In this document: one piece after another, positions 35,247-47,845 of the stretch
Numbering within the stretch: the stretch's first letter is position 1
Layout of the letters: each line of letters opens with the position of its first letter
Source of the DNA: Sipunculus nudus
Lineage: Eukaryota > Annelida > Sipuncula > Golfingiida > Sipunculidae
NCBI GenBank assembly: GCA_026874595.1
Contig: CM049306.1
Span: 34,734,019-34,798,018, forward strand
Direction: 5' to 3'
DNA length: 64,000 bases
Made by a program: the position numbers and the translations under genes
Notes under the pieces: model-generated
The model's database searches: none
What the model was told of the DNA's origin: nothing
The model's input: only the letters and a program-made list of their open reading frames with translations

Positions 35247-36821
35247 TTTTTATATTCCCCTAACTGGTGCCCCTATTTGTTTTTTTGTGCTTAAAGGTCC
35301 TCCACGCCTGTGCTGTCTTTATTCAGGAGGTGGTTGGGGAATATTGGGTTGTTTGAAAGTCGTTCCAAGCACTACAACTTAAACACAGTTTGAGGTTATG
35401 CAGATTTTTTTTAGGATCCGCAATTTGCAGTGACTTTGAAACATAAAATATATTACAAGTACATCTTTAAACTGATAGGGAATTTCTTAACACACTAGCT
35501 TTTGCAGCCGGAGCGTACCAACCGCAAGCAGAATATCCTTATCGCTAAAGTATACAACTGTACCCGTTTCATGTATAAACAGTGTCACACTTCGTTGACC
35601 CGGTTTCACCTGGCGATTGGCAGAACAAATGCATACGAATGAGCGGCTTCTACACGAAGACAAATTGATTAATTTTTTTTTTTGCTACGGACTTGCACTA
35701 AAAGATGTAAACCTGCCTTTTATTTGGGAACATCATCAGTTTCAAATCAACCTTATGACAATCAACGTAGCTCAGAACAAGCATTTAATACTGTTGGAAT
35801 CTATATGCCTGACCCTGTCTTTTAACATTTGCAGCTTTTAGCTGCATTTTTGTGTGCAAGAACCTTCGATGACATTTATGTGTTTGTTATCATACTTTCA
35901 TCAATTGACAACTAAAACCATCATTTTTCGTGATTTCCTTTGAGCTTCAATTGATACAAATTATCTTTCATATTACTTTCACTTTTTATATACATTCATG
36001 TAATTTCTTCAAATTATTTTCACAGTATAGATACCTTATATTACACAGAGTCCATAACTCCGGCAATGATGATGTCATGCCCATGTAGTTTTTCGGAAGA
36101 AGAAAATCAAATTCTCATCCAAAATTTATATACCCTATATATGCCTCACGCTTTCTTCGTTTGATTACCTGAATAACATAATTTGCCATTCTCTGTTGAT
36201 ATTTTTGTTTAAGGGAAGGGTTTCCTGGAGAGTCCTGTCACAACAGATCTTTACATCGTGAACAACAGACTTCGCGAAAATCACATGTTAAAACATGCGA
36301 CTTGCTTCCTCACCAGCTCATTACAGAATTATTTAACAAATAGAACCGTGGGTGTTCCACGGGTGCATCCTAAACACATTTGCAACGTTTTTGCATTATC
36401 CCTCTTTTTCAAATTTGGATTTTCATCAGAATATCTATATTACCATCATATTTTGATGTATATGTTTTTTAATAATTTCCTGCAATTAAATTATAAGAAA
36501 TATTAGGCATTACATAAAAGAGAGGAGTCTCATGAAAAATCTGTTCGAATTTTTTTGTAGAATTTCATATTCTCTTACCAAATTAGGTATGGTAAAACGG
36601 GGGAAAAGGCCAAATGATAGCTGAACAGTTGGCCCACAATAAATGTATTGAGACAATGAAAATAAAACGACAAATCATTTCTTTGATTAATTAATCGTTC
36701 GTTATTAGATAATCTGCACGTTCTCACTGCCATCATGATATCACAATAAATAATATTTGGCGACAGCTGGGATATTTAATTTCTAGGTTTCAGTTAGGAA
36801 GACAGGATGTTTTTTTCATTA
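35247..36821. other. Unassigned AT-rich DNA
   Basis: No gene or delimitable repeat is recognised. Confidence 0.5.
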
Positions 36822-37688
36822 TGTTACGAACATAATGTCAACAGATCACGTATGCGGGACGAACATAAATTTTGTAATTGAGATTTGAAAAAAATTAGAT
36901 TCTGTAACACTAGGCAGCGTGAAGTGTCTAGGGGAATGAATAAAGAAGTCAGTGGGTTTTTTTTTGTTGAAAAAATAATTATAGTTTATTCTTAAAACAA
37001 TCCTAACATTACAACCCACTTTATCAATACAATTTCACAGTATAAAAACGGTACAACAGTAAATCAATACAGATATATAAAGTAAGTGTAAAGTACCTGG
37101 ATACCACCATTGGTACAGCGACAAAAAGTCTATAAAGCATATAATCCATATGAACAGTTCACATAAATCTTCTTACAGAATAACAGTCCAGTTCAATCAC
37201 GAAATCAATTTGTTATAATCCAAAAGTGAAGTTCTGATAGTGATCCCAAAGGCAAACTGAAGAAAAATTAAAATCCGTCACAAATTCGAAGAAAAGCTAT
37301 AGGAAAAGGTCCACCAACTGACTTACACTCTTCTGTGTCCGCTGGAATATATCTCTCCTCTCTCTCGTCTCTAAAACACAGCCCCTTATTAATAATTTTT
37401 CACCTCAAGCCGAGAACTTTCCATTTCTCGAACAATCCAAAGAACCCAATGGAACACACGTTACAGGAAACATCTAGAAAAACAAACACTGTGTTTGTAC
37501 ATATCAGGGGTCACACGTGAACCGGCCCGGCTCAGTCAGGCGAGAAAGCCTTAGATTAGCATGACCGCTATGTTTACACGTCAGACCCCACGCGTGGGCC
37601 GGGCTATGCCGCCATAGCAACGGCCAATGCTAGCGCTGCACATATACATGTAAGACTGCTGCATACAATAAAAGAGACATCTGTAACA
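36822..37688 (-). mobile_element. Solo LTR, copy 2
   Basis: An 867-bp reverse-complement relative of the element at 18712-19581, with ends TGTTACG and CTGTAACA. It is flanked by a perfect 4-bp duplication ATTA (36818-36821 and 37689-37692). It shares the aacactaggcagcgtgaag block, the TATA-like region, the CCCACGCGTGGG palindrome (37587-37598) and the outer segment closely with copy 1. No internal retroelement region adjoins it. Orientation is given relative to copy 1. Confidence 0.87.
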
Positions 37689-37692
37689 ATTA

Positions 37693-37898
37693 ATATAGTC
37701 CGTTCCACCGTCCCTGCTCACCTTTTTTTCGCGTTTATTTTTTGCAGGTTAAAGAACACCAAAACCTTTTGCCCCTACGACAGACAGAGGAAAATGAGTA
37801 ATTAACTATTGTTAAAAAAAAACAGCCTACCCATTATTTTATCATTTTCTTGTATATTATTTTATCATTTTCTTGTATATAATTTAAACCCATTTTTA
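37693..37898. repeat. AT-rich DNA with a 23-bp tandem duplication
   Basis: attattttatcattttct.. occurs twice in tandem at 37833-37855 and 37856-37878, apparently identical. Confidence 0.8.
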
Positions 37899-38770
37899 AC
37901 TGACTAGTCTATTCTGTAGCGATATCTTGCCACCAGTGTATGAAATGGGCATGGCAGGGACAATTAATGACGTCATAATAGACGTGACGCACAAAAGAGG
38001 CACCCATTATCACGGAACCTATAATCAGGAGCTGCCCACCCCTGTTTACAATAAGAAATGTATTCTCTTCGTGCACGCGCTTCATTGTTAAGTCACATTA
38101 CTTCATATTCATATACATGGAGGATAAACAATTGTTGGATGGAATGAAATATGGATATACATGAAACATGTCAACCACGCCGTAAAATGAATAGTACACA
38201 TATCGTATCCAGGTAAAGTACCGAAATTACGCATTTTTTCTTTCTGTCATCGGTGCCAGTTTTCTCTGGGAGATTTGTCTAATGTGTAGATAATCCAAAA
38301 AAAAATAGGTGGACAGAGGGGGAGGGGGTCATTTTCCTGGAAACAATTTAAAGCTATTTTATTCAAACCAGTCTGTTCTGTAGCGACATCTCCCTACCAA
38401 TACATGAAATGTATACATTGCAGGCAACAGTGATGACGTCTTTATAGACGTTACGCACAAAAAGGTACCCATATTCGGGGGGGGGGGGGGGGGGGGGCTG
38501 CTGACCCCTGTTAACAGCGAGGCTTGTATTCTCCTCGTGCACGCACTTCATTGTCACGTTACTTTGTTTGTATATCCGATGAGTAATAAAAGTTGTCACT
38601 TCCTAGCCTTAGGGACGCCATGAACTACGGATATATATGAGACCTTTTCAACCAGGTTGTAAAGTAATATATATTATAAGCAGGTAAAGTACCAAAAATT
38701 ACGCATTTTCCTCTTTTGCAATTTGAGTAAATTTTGTTTGGCAATTTTTCTTACCTAGAGATAATCGTGA
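37899..38770 (+). repeat. ~465-bp tandem duplication, two diverged units
   Basis: Unit 1 is about 37899-38360 and unit 2 about 38361-38770. Matched landmarks are ctgtagcgatatc (37915) with ctgtagcgacatc (38377), tgacgtcataatagacgt with tgacgtctttatagacgt, cgtgcacgc..cttcattgt, and caggtaaagtacc.aaattacgcatttt. In unit 2 a run of 21 G (38477-38497) sits where unit 1 reads tcacggaacc. There is no coding evidence in either unit. Confidence 0.8.
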
Positions 38771-39784
38771 CAGGCGAGTTGAACGGGGTAGTCGACGGTA
38801 CTTAAAATCACATTCCTTGGGTTCCTTATCAGATTATATATATCTTATATTAATAGTCTATATTTATAGACATTAACAATATACCCTGTCATGATTGCAT
38901 TATAACCACATGGTACATGTTATTTCCCGAACCTATTTACACATTAATTCAGGTTATGTGGGCCCAGGGGAAAGATATATTGATAGTCGCAAAGCACATT
39001 GAGTCTATCTGTCTTTATCAAGCATCAAAATAGGACAGATACAAGTTCTATTGAAGCCGAAAAGACGCTGGCTTCCTAACTCTCTCTGATAACCTTGAGT
39101 CACCGGGCCTCATTTAACATGCTATTTGGTCCAATTTCATAGAGTAGTTCGATTTGCCAATAGACTGAAATAGTTCTTCCGCGGACGACCAGAACATATT
39201 TTTTGTAAGTGCATGACAGATATTATGCCACGCTGATAGCTGTGTCTGGGAAAGGAAGCAGGAACATTGGGTCGGAACCGATCAGACTTTCTTGTCCGCG
39301 GCTAATGTAAACCCAGGAAGTACCATTGTCAATCTTTGTCTTCTTAGACATGAGAGCGATGTCACGTGATTTACGACGGTCACGTGATAACCTGTTATTG
39401 GTTTTTGCCGCTTTGATCTATAATGCTATATGGTTTGCACCTCTGGAATTGTCTACCAACTGCACTGTATGCCAAATAATCTGAGAAACTGATGCAATGT
39501 CTTTATATTTTCACCTCTGAGACGAGGGTCGGTGTTCGATGGTGACTCTTGCTATAATACATGGTTACGTTCTGGAAATGATTTTGGGCCCTATCAGATT
39601 TTCCACGACCGTAACAGCCTATCTGCTCCACACGTCACACGTAACAATGATTTATGAGATTTTATTTCGCCACAGGGAGCAATATATATTCCAGCAATGT
39701 AGCAATCCTGTGCGTTTGCCACTACTTCACGTTTTATATTGGACGGATGTTTCCACTGCTTCTTTACATATTGCTGTCTGCATT
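38771..39784. other. Unassigned DNA
   Basis: No gene recognised. Confidence 0.5.
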
Positions 39785-39839
<55 letters not shown>

Positions 39840-39846
39840 CACACAC
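39785..39846. repeat. (CT)n then (CA)n microsatellite
   Basis: A CT tract of about 50 bp followed by a short CA tract. The three overlapping open frames across it (S/L or E/R runs) are artefacts. Confidence 0.97.
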
Positions 39847-40929
39847 TACATTAAATTCTCACTCCCCCAACCTTCATCCTTTTTAGTTTCAGATTTTGGA
39901 TTTTAAATTTAAAATATCGTATATATGTATATATTACATCTGTAGTGCAACATCTTCTGGCTGACTTAAATTATCAGTGATTTTGTTTTTTGCTGCCACG
40001 AAGGCTAGCTGCACTTCTGTTAATTTGACTGGATTGGTAACAGAATACCTCAGCACGTTCAGTGAATGGGACTCATTATGTTACTGTATTACTACGTATT
40101 TAGTTTTGGTAGCGTGTACCTGTGTTTCCCGGTACCTATTTTTCTTAGAAGGTTATGTGCCTCTTCAAACCTACGTCATACAACCCTTCCACAGGCCATG
40201 CTTTAGCGACTGGCTGGTGTCTATTCCATAAATTTAATAAGGCAATTTAACCAATCAATTCGAGTACACTTGTTTTTTGCAAACGTCTGGTGCGATGTTT
40301 GAATCAAAAGTTTAGCATTGACGAGATGCATCAAAGATACGAGTCAATCAAATAAGTCTGTCCCCGTTCCTTTTCACACGGCAGGTGAACATTGTATTGT
40401 TTGCATTTTATTCTTTTATTTATATTTGATTGGAAGTTGTAATTTCAGCCCGAGCACGTGCAGTCATTGTTTATGAAAAAGACACCATGCAGAAAGGTTC
40501 GCGGAATCAAGGTCTGTGAATCATGTCACATACATGGTAGTATGAAGCTGACTTTCAAGTAAAATACCCGACATTTCATACAAATAACTGTACCCTATTG
40601 ACAGATCGCCTGTTATTCAATAACATATCAATATGTTTACTCTCACCTGTGTACCATTGATATATATGATGGGAGATAATACTTACACTCTATATAAAAC
40701 TGACATTCACAAGATCGTTTTAAACAGCTGGCGATGATATATGTTTCCGCTGCGGTTCGATGTCAAACCAAAATATATCTGACAAACGTGACTTAAACTT
40801 GCTGTACCAGTGTAAAGATATTACGATATAAAGTTCATAAACCGTTTGCAGGGTTAAACTATAAACTTTATTTATTTTGCACGGCTTGTACAACTGGCTA
40901 TAACTAATACGAGGTACTCGCAATGAACC
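39847..40929. other. Unassigned DNA
   Basis: No gene or repeat recognised. Confidence 0.5.
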
Positions 40930-41093
40930 GGATAATGACCTCTAAGTATGAAGAGGTGGATGAAACCAAAGGACCCGGAGAAAACCATTGACCTTGAACG
41001 GGTCATATATGTCTCATGGTAACTCTAAGGATCGAACCCGGGTCGCAAGCGGATAGAGCCGAGCGTTTTACCACTCGACTGTTCAGGCCCCTT
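40930..41093 (-). mobile_element. SINE-3, tRNA-derived
   Basis: On the minus strand a tRNA-like head has box A (GAGTGGTAAAACGCTCGG, about 41060-41076) and an exact box B GGGTTCGATCC (41029-41039). A tail follows with the ggttttctccgggtcc/ctttggttt block and a small terminal hairpin near 40931-40950. The tccgggt..ggtttcctcc-type tail recurs in SINEs of several invertebrates as I remember it, which I cannot confirm here. No target-site duplication is visible. Confidence 0.7.
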
Positions 41094-44000
41094 GGTTATT
41101 CCCCGCTGTGGAACGTGGTCGGGTTGCTTTTGTGAAATAATTACTAAGGCGAACCCCTATGTGCCCAGTTGTGAAATAGTTTCTTTGTCCTTTAAAAATC
41201 CTTTTAGATGAAACAATTTTATAGAAATAAAACTGTACCTATTACAAACTGCGTTTTTAATAGCTCTAGCACTCTGTCAGTGGTGAAAATTGTGCTTTGG
41301 CTCCATCGAGTTTAACATGATTTTTTTCCAAAATTGTATCTTATTTTTAATTTCTCTGCTGTGGCTGTTATAAATTAAAGTTTTTACAGATATGACACAT
41401 ATTGGATAAATGATATATTGTAACCACCTGGAAAGAAATATTTGAATATCATGTAAATTATGTGCTTGTTCATTTGAAACCTGGAAACATGTATCACATA
41501 TCAGTGACAGCTTAAAATAAGAATAAAAGGAAACATAATGAATGGACACAGAGACCATTAATCACATCAAGAAACACACACAGAAAATATTAAAGGGCGT
41601 GATCTAACACTGCCTAATACCTCAACGAAGATAGATTGGTATATGCATGATTAATATTCTGCTGTATAACAAGACGGAAAGTTTACTATTATGGAGGTCT
41701 TTACAGATTAAACGTTAAATTGGACTTGGGCCAAGTCTGTATTGATTGTAATCTAACACTTACCTGTTTGATTCCTTAATTTTTCCTGTATTTTCAAATA
41801 TGTCCATGTTTGTCTGAGGCAAAAGTTGGACATGTTAGTTCGTGTGTCTGTTTGTCTGTTCATCTCTTTTGCACCCTCCTTGAAAACAACTTGTTTGTTC
41901 TTAAATGACAAGCGTAGGATGCGTATTGTTTATCGAAAACGGACCACATAATGTAATATTCGCTGAATTTTGAAATTAACAATCCTACTTAAGCTAATTA
42001 TATAACAGGGTATAAAATGTCGATATTAGTTCTATAAGTGTTGCCTGGATAAATAACTACTCGTTTTGCAATGTTAAATTACTGCTGTTTATCACAATTC
42101 ACATATATAGGCGCATAAATGTCATGTCATTTTAATATCCTTGAATCAATAACGTATTTTCTGATAAAATGGTGAACCATGGTATTTATACAATGGCCTG
42201 CAGTGATCACTCTTTGAAATGTTTCTCGTCGATTAGAAGCGCGGAGCTATTTTCAAATAGGAGCGAAACGAAACGTCTGCGAGTTCAAGAATATTTTCTT
42301 TCATAATTAGTTTTTAGAAAGCTGCTTGGCAATGTTCTAAGATATGATTGCTTTACGATGTACGTTAATATTTTCAATAAATGAATTGGGGACTATTGAA
42401 AAATGCCATTAGATACCTTGAGGTTACAATAAGATTAACAACTAAATTGAAAAACTTTATAGTGGTAACACCCCCTGGAATAGTCCAATGTCCCCGACGC
42501 CATTAAATGAACCGAGAGTGAACCTCCATTTGAATAAAATGAATTTTCCCTGAGGTCCACTTGACCTGATACGCAAAGTGTCAAGTGTCCAGTAGCATCT
42601 ACGAATGACCTCCCCATCCGTAAATATACGGCTCCCGTAACAGCATTTGGTGATGTCTCTGATTAGATTCCCGCTGCTTTCTCCGTCCTCGTAATTGAAT
42701 AAGAGCGCGACGTACTCAGATTATGACAGTAATCTTGCTGATCAATTTACCGCCTGTTGTTTGTACTGGATCAGCTGTTCAACAGAGTGCAAGACTGCAA
42801 GTGTCACGCCTGCTTAACGACCGCAAGTAACTTTTCACTCCGTCACATCTCGCACCCAGAGCCGTGACACCAACAATCACACCTATACGCTATCAACAGT
42901 CTTATTATTCCAGCTGTATACCCCTATTATTGTTGATATATTCGTGTGCTGATCACTGCTGTTATACCATTCACCCACCGATGTAGAGACAGTGTTTTAC
43001 TAGTACGTCGATACATACATACATATATACACACAAATAAATACATACTTATCTATATATAATATGTTATAAATATTTTTTAATGGATTGTGCAACGTAC
43101 AATAACCAATACGAGGCCCTGTCCATTGCTCATCGCACTCGATAGCCTGTACTGTGGGAATGGAGGTAACCGGAGAATCCGGACCTTGGACGGTCTGGTC
43201 ACCATGATTTGAACGTTCCTGCTTATCCTAAATGGGCATTTAGGAAAGGGACTGCACGAGGGCAACCGTAAATGGTGATAGACAAAAATTTAACCTAGTT
43301 CAAAGGTTGCAAACATGTTTTCTTATATTCGATATGCAACTTTTAGGGTGGCAGATTTGTCTGGTGGGTTGCGAACAAGTACAGTCTGACAGTGTCAGGC
43401 TTTTTTCCTAATTTGGACGAAAATGTACGTCACTATGTGAAATGATTTATTTGCACGTCTTGTTACCGCAGTAATTGATGACATAGACCTTTTTATTACA
43501 CAGCCCCGATGTATCGTTGAGTCTAACGGTTTTGCAGAGTTTGGCCATTTTAGACTTATAACCAGCGCCGGGGAAGCCATTTTGGGTCCATGAAGAATAA
43601 AAGGCTAATATTAGTTCCTGGAACCAGTCAAAACATTCCAACTGCAATTGTGTCCAAGAATGAAAACAACGAGTACAGCTTACATTTACAACAAAAAATA
43701 TCCGTTATAGGACTGATCTCGGCGACTATAGTCCGTTCCACAATGGGGTTCCCATTGAAATTTGGCAATATTTTCCTAAACTGACAAATTAATTCCAAAA
43801 GGGATTAATGAATAGGGATAGGCCTTATAACCTATAATAAAACTAAAGTTATACCTTGCAAAATATTTAAGTGATGCAATAAAATCAATATATGAGTAAG
43901 CAGTCTATTTTTACAACATATCAACTCTATTTAGGAAGGTCAAGGTTATTGGTACATGCTCAAACAACTACACTTTTAAGCTCCTGATTGGTTGTATAGT

Positions 44001-44100
44001 GTTATAAATATTCTAAAAAATGTAACTAACAAAATGAGCTAGCCAACCCCTGACAGAAGAACCAGAAGGTTGCAAAATGTAAATATTGGTTTTTAACTTT
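41094..44100. other. Unassigned AT-rich DNA
   Basis: No gene is recognised. At 43333-43430 a short stretch (ggcagatttgtctggtggg ... ttggacga) resembles 59636-59710, perhaps another old interspersed repeat. Otherwise nothing. Confidence 0.45.
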
Positions 44101-44537
44101 TTTTTATTTAATATTATTATTTTTTTTAAGTAACCGCCTTCATTTTTTAATGCTGACTTATCTTATTTTTAACCTAGTTAGTATGTACATCATCAGAGTT
44201 TCCATCTTTGGTTTGGGACTACTTGACAGGGCGGTAGCACTCGCTTCCTATCATTTTTTTTTTTTATTTTGTATCCTGGTGTCATCCAGGCCCGATAACT
44301 ACCGAACCTGCGGGTCCTGGGTGTGTAATCATCCCCATTACTGGATCATAACACCGAGGAACCCCCCAAAGACCCACTCGTATGTGAGTGATACTCAGCT
44401 GTGGGGCACAGCCTTCCCATTAAGCCTGCAGAGCGCTCACCCTGGGTGGAGGCCGACCGTGAAAAACCTCACCGCCTCGGCTGAGATTCGAACCCACGAT
44501 CTCCCGGCTTTGAGTCCCCTGAGCCACAGAAGCCGGT
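44101..44537 (-). mobile_element. SINE-1, full-length copy with damaged box A
   Basis: Read on the minus strand it aligns end to end with the copy at 24093-24524, including the head accggcttctgtggctcag, box B ggttcgaatctc, body and A-rich tail. Relative to that copy, 9 bp (tagagcgca) are missing from the box A region at about 44515. This removes the second half of the Pol III promoter element. The 141-codon + frame at 44150-44575 is antisense to the SINE and is not a gene. Target-site duplications are not clear. Confidence 0.9.
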
Positions 44538-44641
44538 TTGTTAATAATTTTTCATGTCATATTATATTCTGTTAAAAATACCTTATGGTTTTATGAAGCG
44601 TGTGAAATATATTTCAAATGTAAATTGAATCCTATGGATAT

Positions 44642-45494
44642 TGTTACGGAACCTAATATCAACAGATCACGTATGCGTGATGAACATATATTTTGTAATG
44701 GAAAAAAAATCAGATTCTGTAACACTAGGCAGCGTGGAATGTCTAGGGGAATGAATAAAGTAGTCAGTGTTTTTTTTTTGTTAACAAATAGCCATAATTT
44801 ATTCCTAAAACAACCCTAACATGACAATACACTAATTCAATAAAATTTCACAGTATAACACCAGTATAACAACAAACCAATACAATCACACAGTAAAATA
44901 AACAAAGTGCACAGTACCTGGATACCACCACTGTCACAGCGATAAGTCCTTTAAATTGTATAAGCCGGATGAAAAGTTCACACAAATTCTCTCGTAGAAT
45001 AACAGTCCAAAGTAAACCTCTTGTAACAATCCAGAAACTAAACTGAAGATCAAATAAGATTCGTCACTAAATCCAGGAGAAAATATGAAGAAAATCTATA
45101 ATTGTAGCACTTATCGGAATAGGTCTCACAAACTGACATACACGCTTCTGTGTCCGCTGGAATATTCTCACATCTCTCTCTCTCGGCTCTAAAACACAGC
45201 CCCCTATTTATAACTTTTCACCTCCAGCCGAGAACCTTCCATTGCTCGAACATTCTAAAAAATCTAAAACAGTACACATATTCAAAGAACATACCAGAAC
45301 AAAGAACGCTGTGTATCTAGGGTTCAACCAATGCGGATTAAACCGAGCCTGCAACATCCGGCCAGGCGAGGCCGCCACAACACGAGTTACGCGTGGCACA
45401 CAAAGCAAACGCCAACAACACATGAACATCCGTGTGCACAATAAAACAATCATCATGTTAGACCGCGGCACACAATAAAAGGGCACCTGTAACA
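44642..45494 (-). mobile_element. Solo LTR, copy 3, diverged subfamily
   Basis: An 853-bp element of the same family as 36822-37688: ends TGTTACGG and CTGTAACA, the cagatcacgtatgcg block, the aacactaggcagcgtg block and the TATA-like region are all shared. The outermost ~220 bp (about 45260-45480) is much less similar and lacks the CCCACGCGTGGG palindrome. Flanking 4-mers are ATAT (44638-44641) and ATGT (45495-45498), a target-site duplication with one mismatch. It is solo; no internal region is present. Confidence 0.85.
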
Positions 45495-45498
45495 ATGT

Positions 45499-46182
45499 GC
45501 TTGGGTATGGAGCCCCGGAGACGACATAAGGAAAATAATTGCAGCTAAACACTGGCGAAACGAAAGATTTTACTTTTGTATTACTGCTAATGTTTCTGTT
45601 ACACCTACACTGATGTCATACCCCTCGAAAGGGCTTCTTTGAAATAGGTTGTGTAGCTTTCGCATAGTAATGCTACAGGAAACGTTATCTCCTTCAAGAA
45701 GTATATTCCATTTACGACCCTCAATTAAACGTCTTTTCCCATAAGGAGCAAAAAAATTCTTAATGTTTATTAGGTGAAAAAGCACTTTAAAGTCTCTTCC
45801 AGAATGGTGCTGTGTTGGGTTAGCGTTTCGCGAGTCTGGTACAAACTTGTACCAGTTGATGACGAGCTAGTGAGCGTCCAGCATTACATCGGGGCAGGAC
45901 ATTGGCGGATGACCGGGATTCCTTGGAACATGGCTGCCAGGTCTAGACAACTTTATCCGAGTTTACTACAAGTTTGCGGAATTACGTGATTTGAATGAGC
46001 ATGAGTTTAATATAGTTATCCCGAGTATTTTTCATAAAGTTAAAATATTCGAGAGTCTGCTCGGGTTAACCCTACTATAATCCCTGAGCGTTCCCTCGGA
46101 TTCTACATGGAGAATAAGGGTCTTTTGGTCACTCCCTCTTCAGACAGATTCCCAACTTCCTCTGAGCTCTTTCCAAAAAATT
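45499..46182. other. Unassigned DNA
   Basis: No gene is recognised. The 45800-45990 stretch is GC-richer and holds a 71-codon frame without recognisable domains. Confidence 0.45.
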
Positions 46183-46327
46183 TCGAAACTGCTCAGGGGG
46201 TCAGACATTTTGTGTAAAGAATAAACCCAGGTGTCATAAGTGGCATGTCGAAAATCGAAACTACTCATTTGGTCAGCCATATTGGGTAAAGACTAAAACC
46301 CAGAAGTCACAAGTGGCATGTCGGAAT
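46183..46327. repeat. ~72-bp tandem duplication
   Basis: Two adjacent units begin tcgaaactgctca and tcgaaactactca and end taagtggcatgtcg and caagtggcatgtcg. Confidence 0.85.
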
Positions 46328-47317
46328 CAAGGGTATATACTGTTAATATTTCAAATGTGCGATTAATTTGCATACGCTCTTTCCTTAAAGCTTATGCACC
46401 ACCTTTGGTTATAATGTGACGTCATCTCATGAGATATTGATAATATTTTCGTTCATGTCTGTCCATCATTTTGTCTGTTTAATTTTTATCTAGGTTTACA
46501 ATGTAAATATAAGGACACGTGGTCCTCGGAGCGGAGGAAAATGATCAAACTGAAATTGAATCGGTTTATAAATATGGCTATTGTGATTTCATAGCCTTTC
46601 CGAGTATTTAATCCTCATGTACATGGTCGTGAATCTAAATCTTAAAGTTAAAAAAGATAAATCTAGTTGGGAAAATATTTCCTAACATACCATTCTGTCA
46701 CAAAACGCTTAAGATCTAAGAAATAATCCTTTCGTCCAACCTCTTTGGGCCCATGGTGCAAAAGGGCCAAATAATGCACGTCTTTAGTATGTCTGTGCGT
46801 CGGCAGCACCTCGGGATCAGCTTTGTCATGGCTTATACAAACGCACTTGAAAACGATGAAATAGCCTTTGAAAATGACGACGTATTATACCGAAGCCACT
46901 TATCCTGTTGCCACACCAGGTTATGAAAATAGCGTTCAGGGTAAACTGTCATGACTAAAAATTCAGATATAAGGTGTACTAGAGCATATGAACTAGATCC
47001 GATTAAAAAAAAAACACGCACGTAATGGGTTCAGCTGATTTTTATGCTACTAGAGAATGCTTCTTTTAGACCATACATTCAACACACTTCATTCCAATTT
47101 TCTTATTTCTGTTTATTTAATTTTAGTTTTTACATGTTTTCGTGATTATAAGGAGAATATCGATTACATATAATCAAAGTTTGTATTTCATAAAAATAAA
47201 TTGCCTGATTCCACCGATTTCTGTGGATTTTGTTTTAGTTATAATCTGGCAACAAGGTTGGTACTATATATTTAAAAATCGTTCAGTGCATAAAAATCGC
47301 TATTTTTATAGATAGCG

Positions 47318-47320
<3 letters not shown>
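46328..47320. other. Unassigned DNA
   Basis: A CRE-like TGACGTCA and the 12-bp palindrome ATCTCATGAGAT lie close together near 46418-46437. No gene. Confidence 0.45.

Positions 47321-47353
<33 letters not shown>
47321..47353. repeat. (TA)n microsatellite
   Basis: A pure TA tract of about 33 bp. Confidence 0.97.
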
Positions 47354-47355
<2 letters not shown>

Positions 47356-47775
47356 TTGGAGGGGATTGTAGGTGCAAGGTGCCTTTTATTGCAGACTATC
47401 TTGCATTTAAAGAATCGATATTTTATAAATAAATCCTGTGCGATAATGGTTATTTATATTTCTCCAGGTATTCAGGCTTATCAATTACAGATAACCTGTA
47501 TTCACATTTCTCATGATAGTAGCTGAAGTAGGTTTGTAAAAGATAAAAATCAGCTTTTGGTGGAGGGATGCGTTCTCGGAGTGCTCTTTAATTCCGCAAG
47601 CGTGGCCTTCACATTAAGTCAACAGCCTGATAATCCATCTTTCTCATTTATTAGTGAGTGATATACTGCAGTGTCTGTTATTAGTGGAGTATTTTTGTCA
47701 CCCTCAGATGCAGTGCCATTAATCACGAGGTTGATTTCGTTCAACAAGCCCGTATATTACATTTGATTAAATCTT

Positions 47776-47845
47776 TGTGGCTGGGTGTAGTTAGTGATCT
47801 AGTCCTTGGCTTTCCGACATACAGGTCCCGGGTTTATCCTTAGTT
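47776..47845 (+). repeat. tRNA-like SINE head remnant
   Basis: gtggctgggtgtagttagtg (box A-like) and, about 35 bp on, CCCGGGTTTATCC (box B with one change from GGTTCRANNCC). It does not fold as a tRNA. No tail is recognised. Confidence 0.4.

Noticed and set aside
44150-44575. 141-codon + frame
   Set aside because: It is antisense to the SINE-1 copy. The same region is non-coding repeat at 24093-24524.
36822-45494. The two same-orientation LTRs as the two ends of one full-length retrotransposon
   Set aside because: Each has its own flanking 4-mer duplication (ATTA; ATAT/ATGT). The 7 kb between them holds no gag-pol-like frame and contains independent SINEs and duplications. Their outer segments differ too much for a single insertion.
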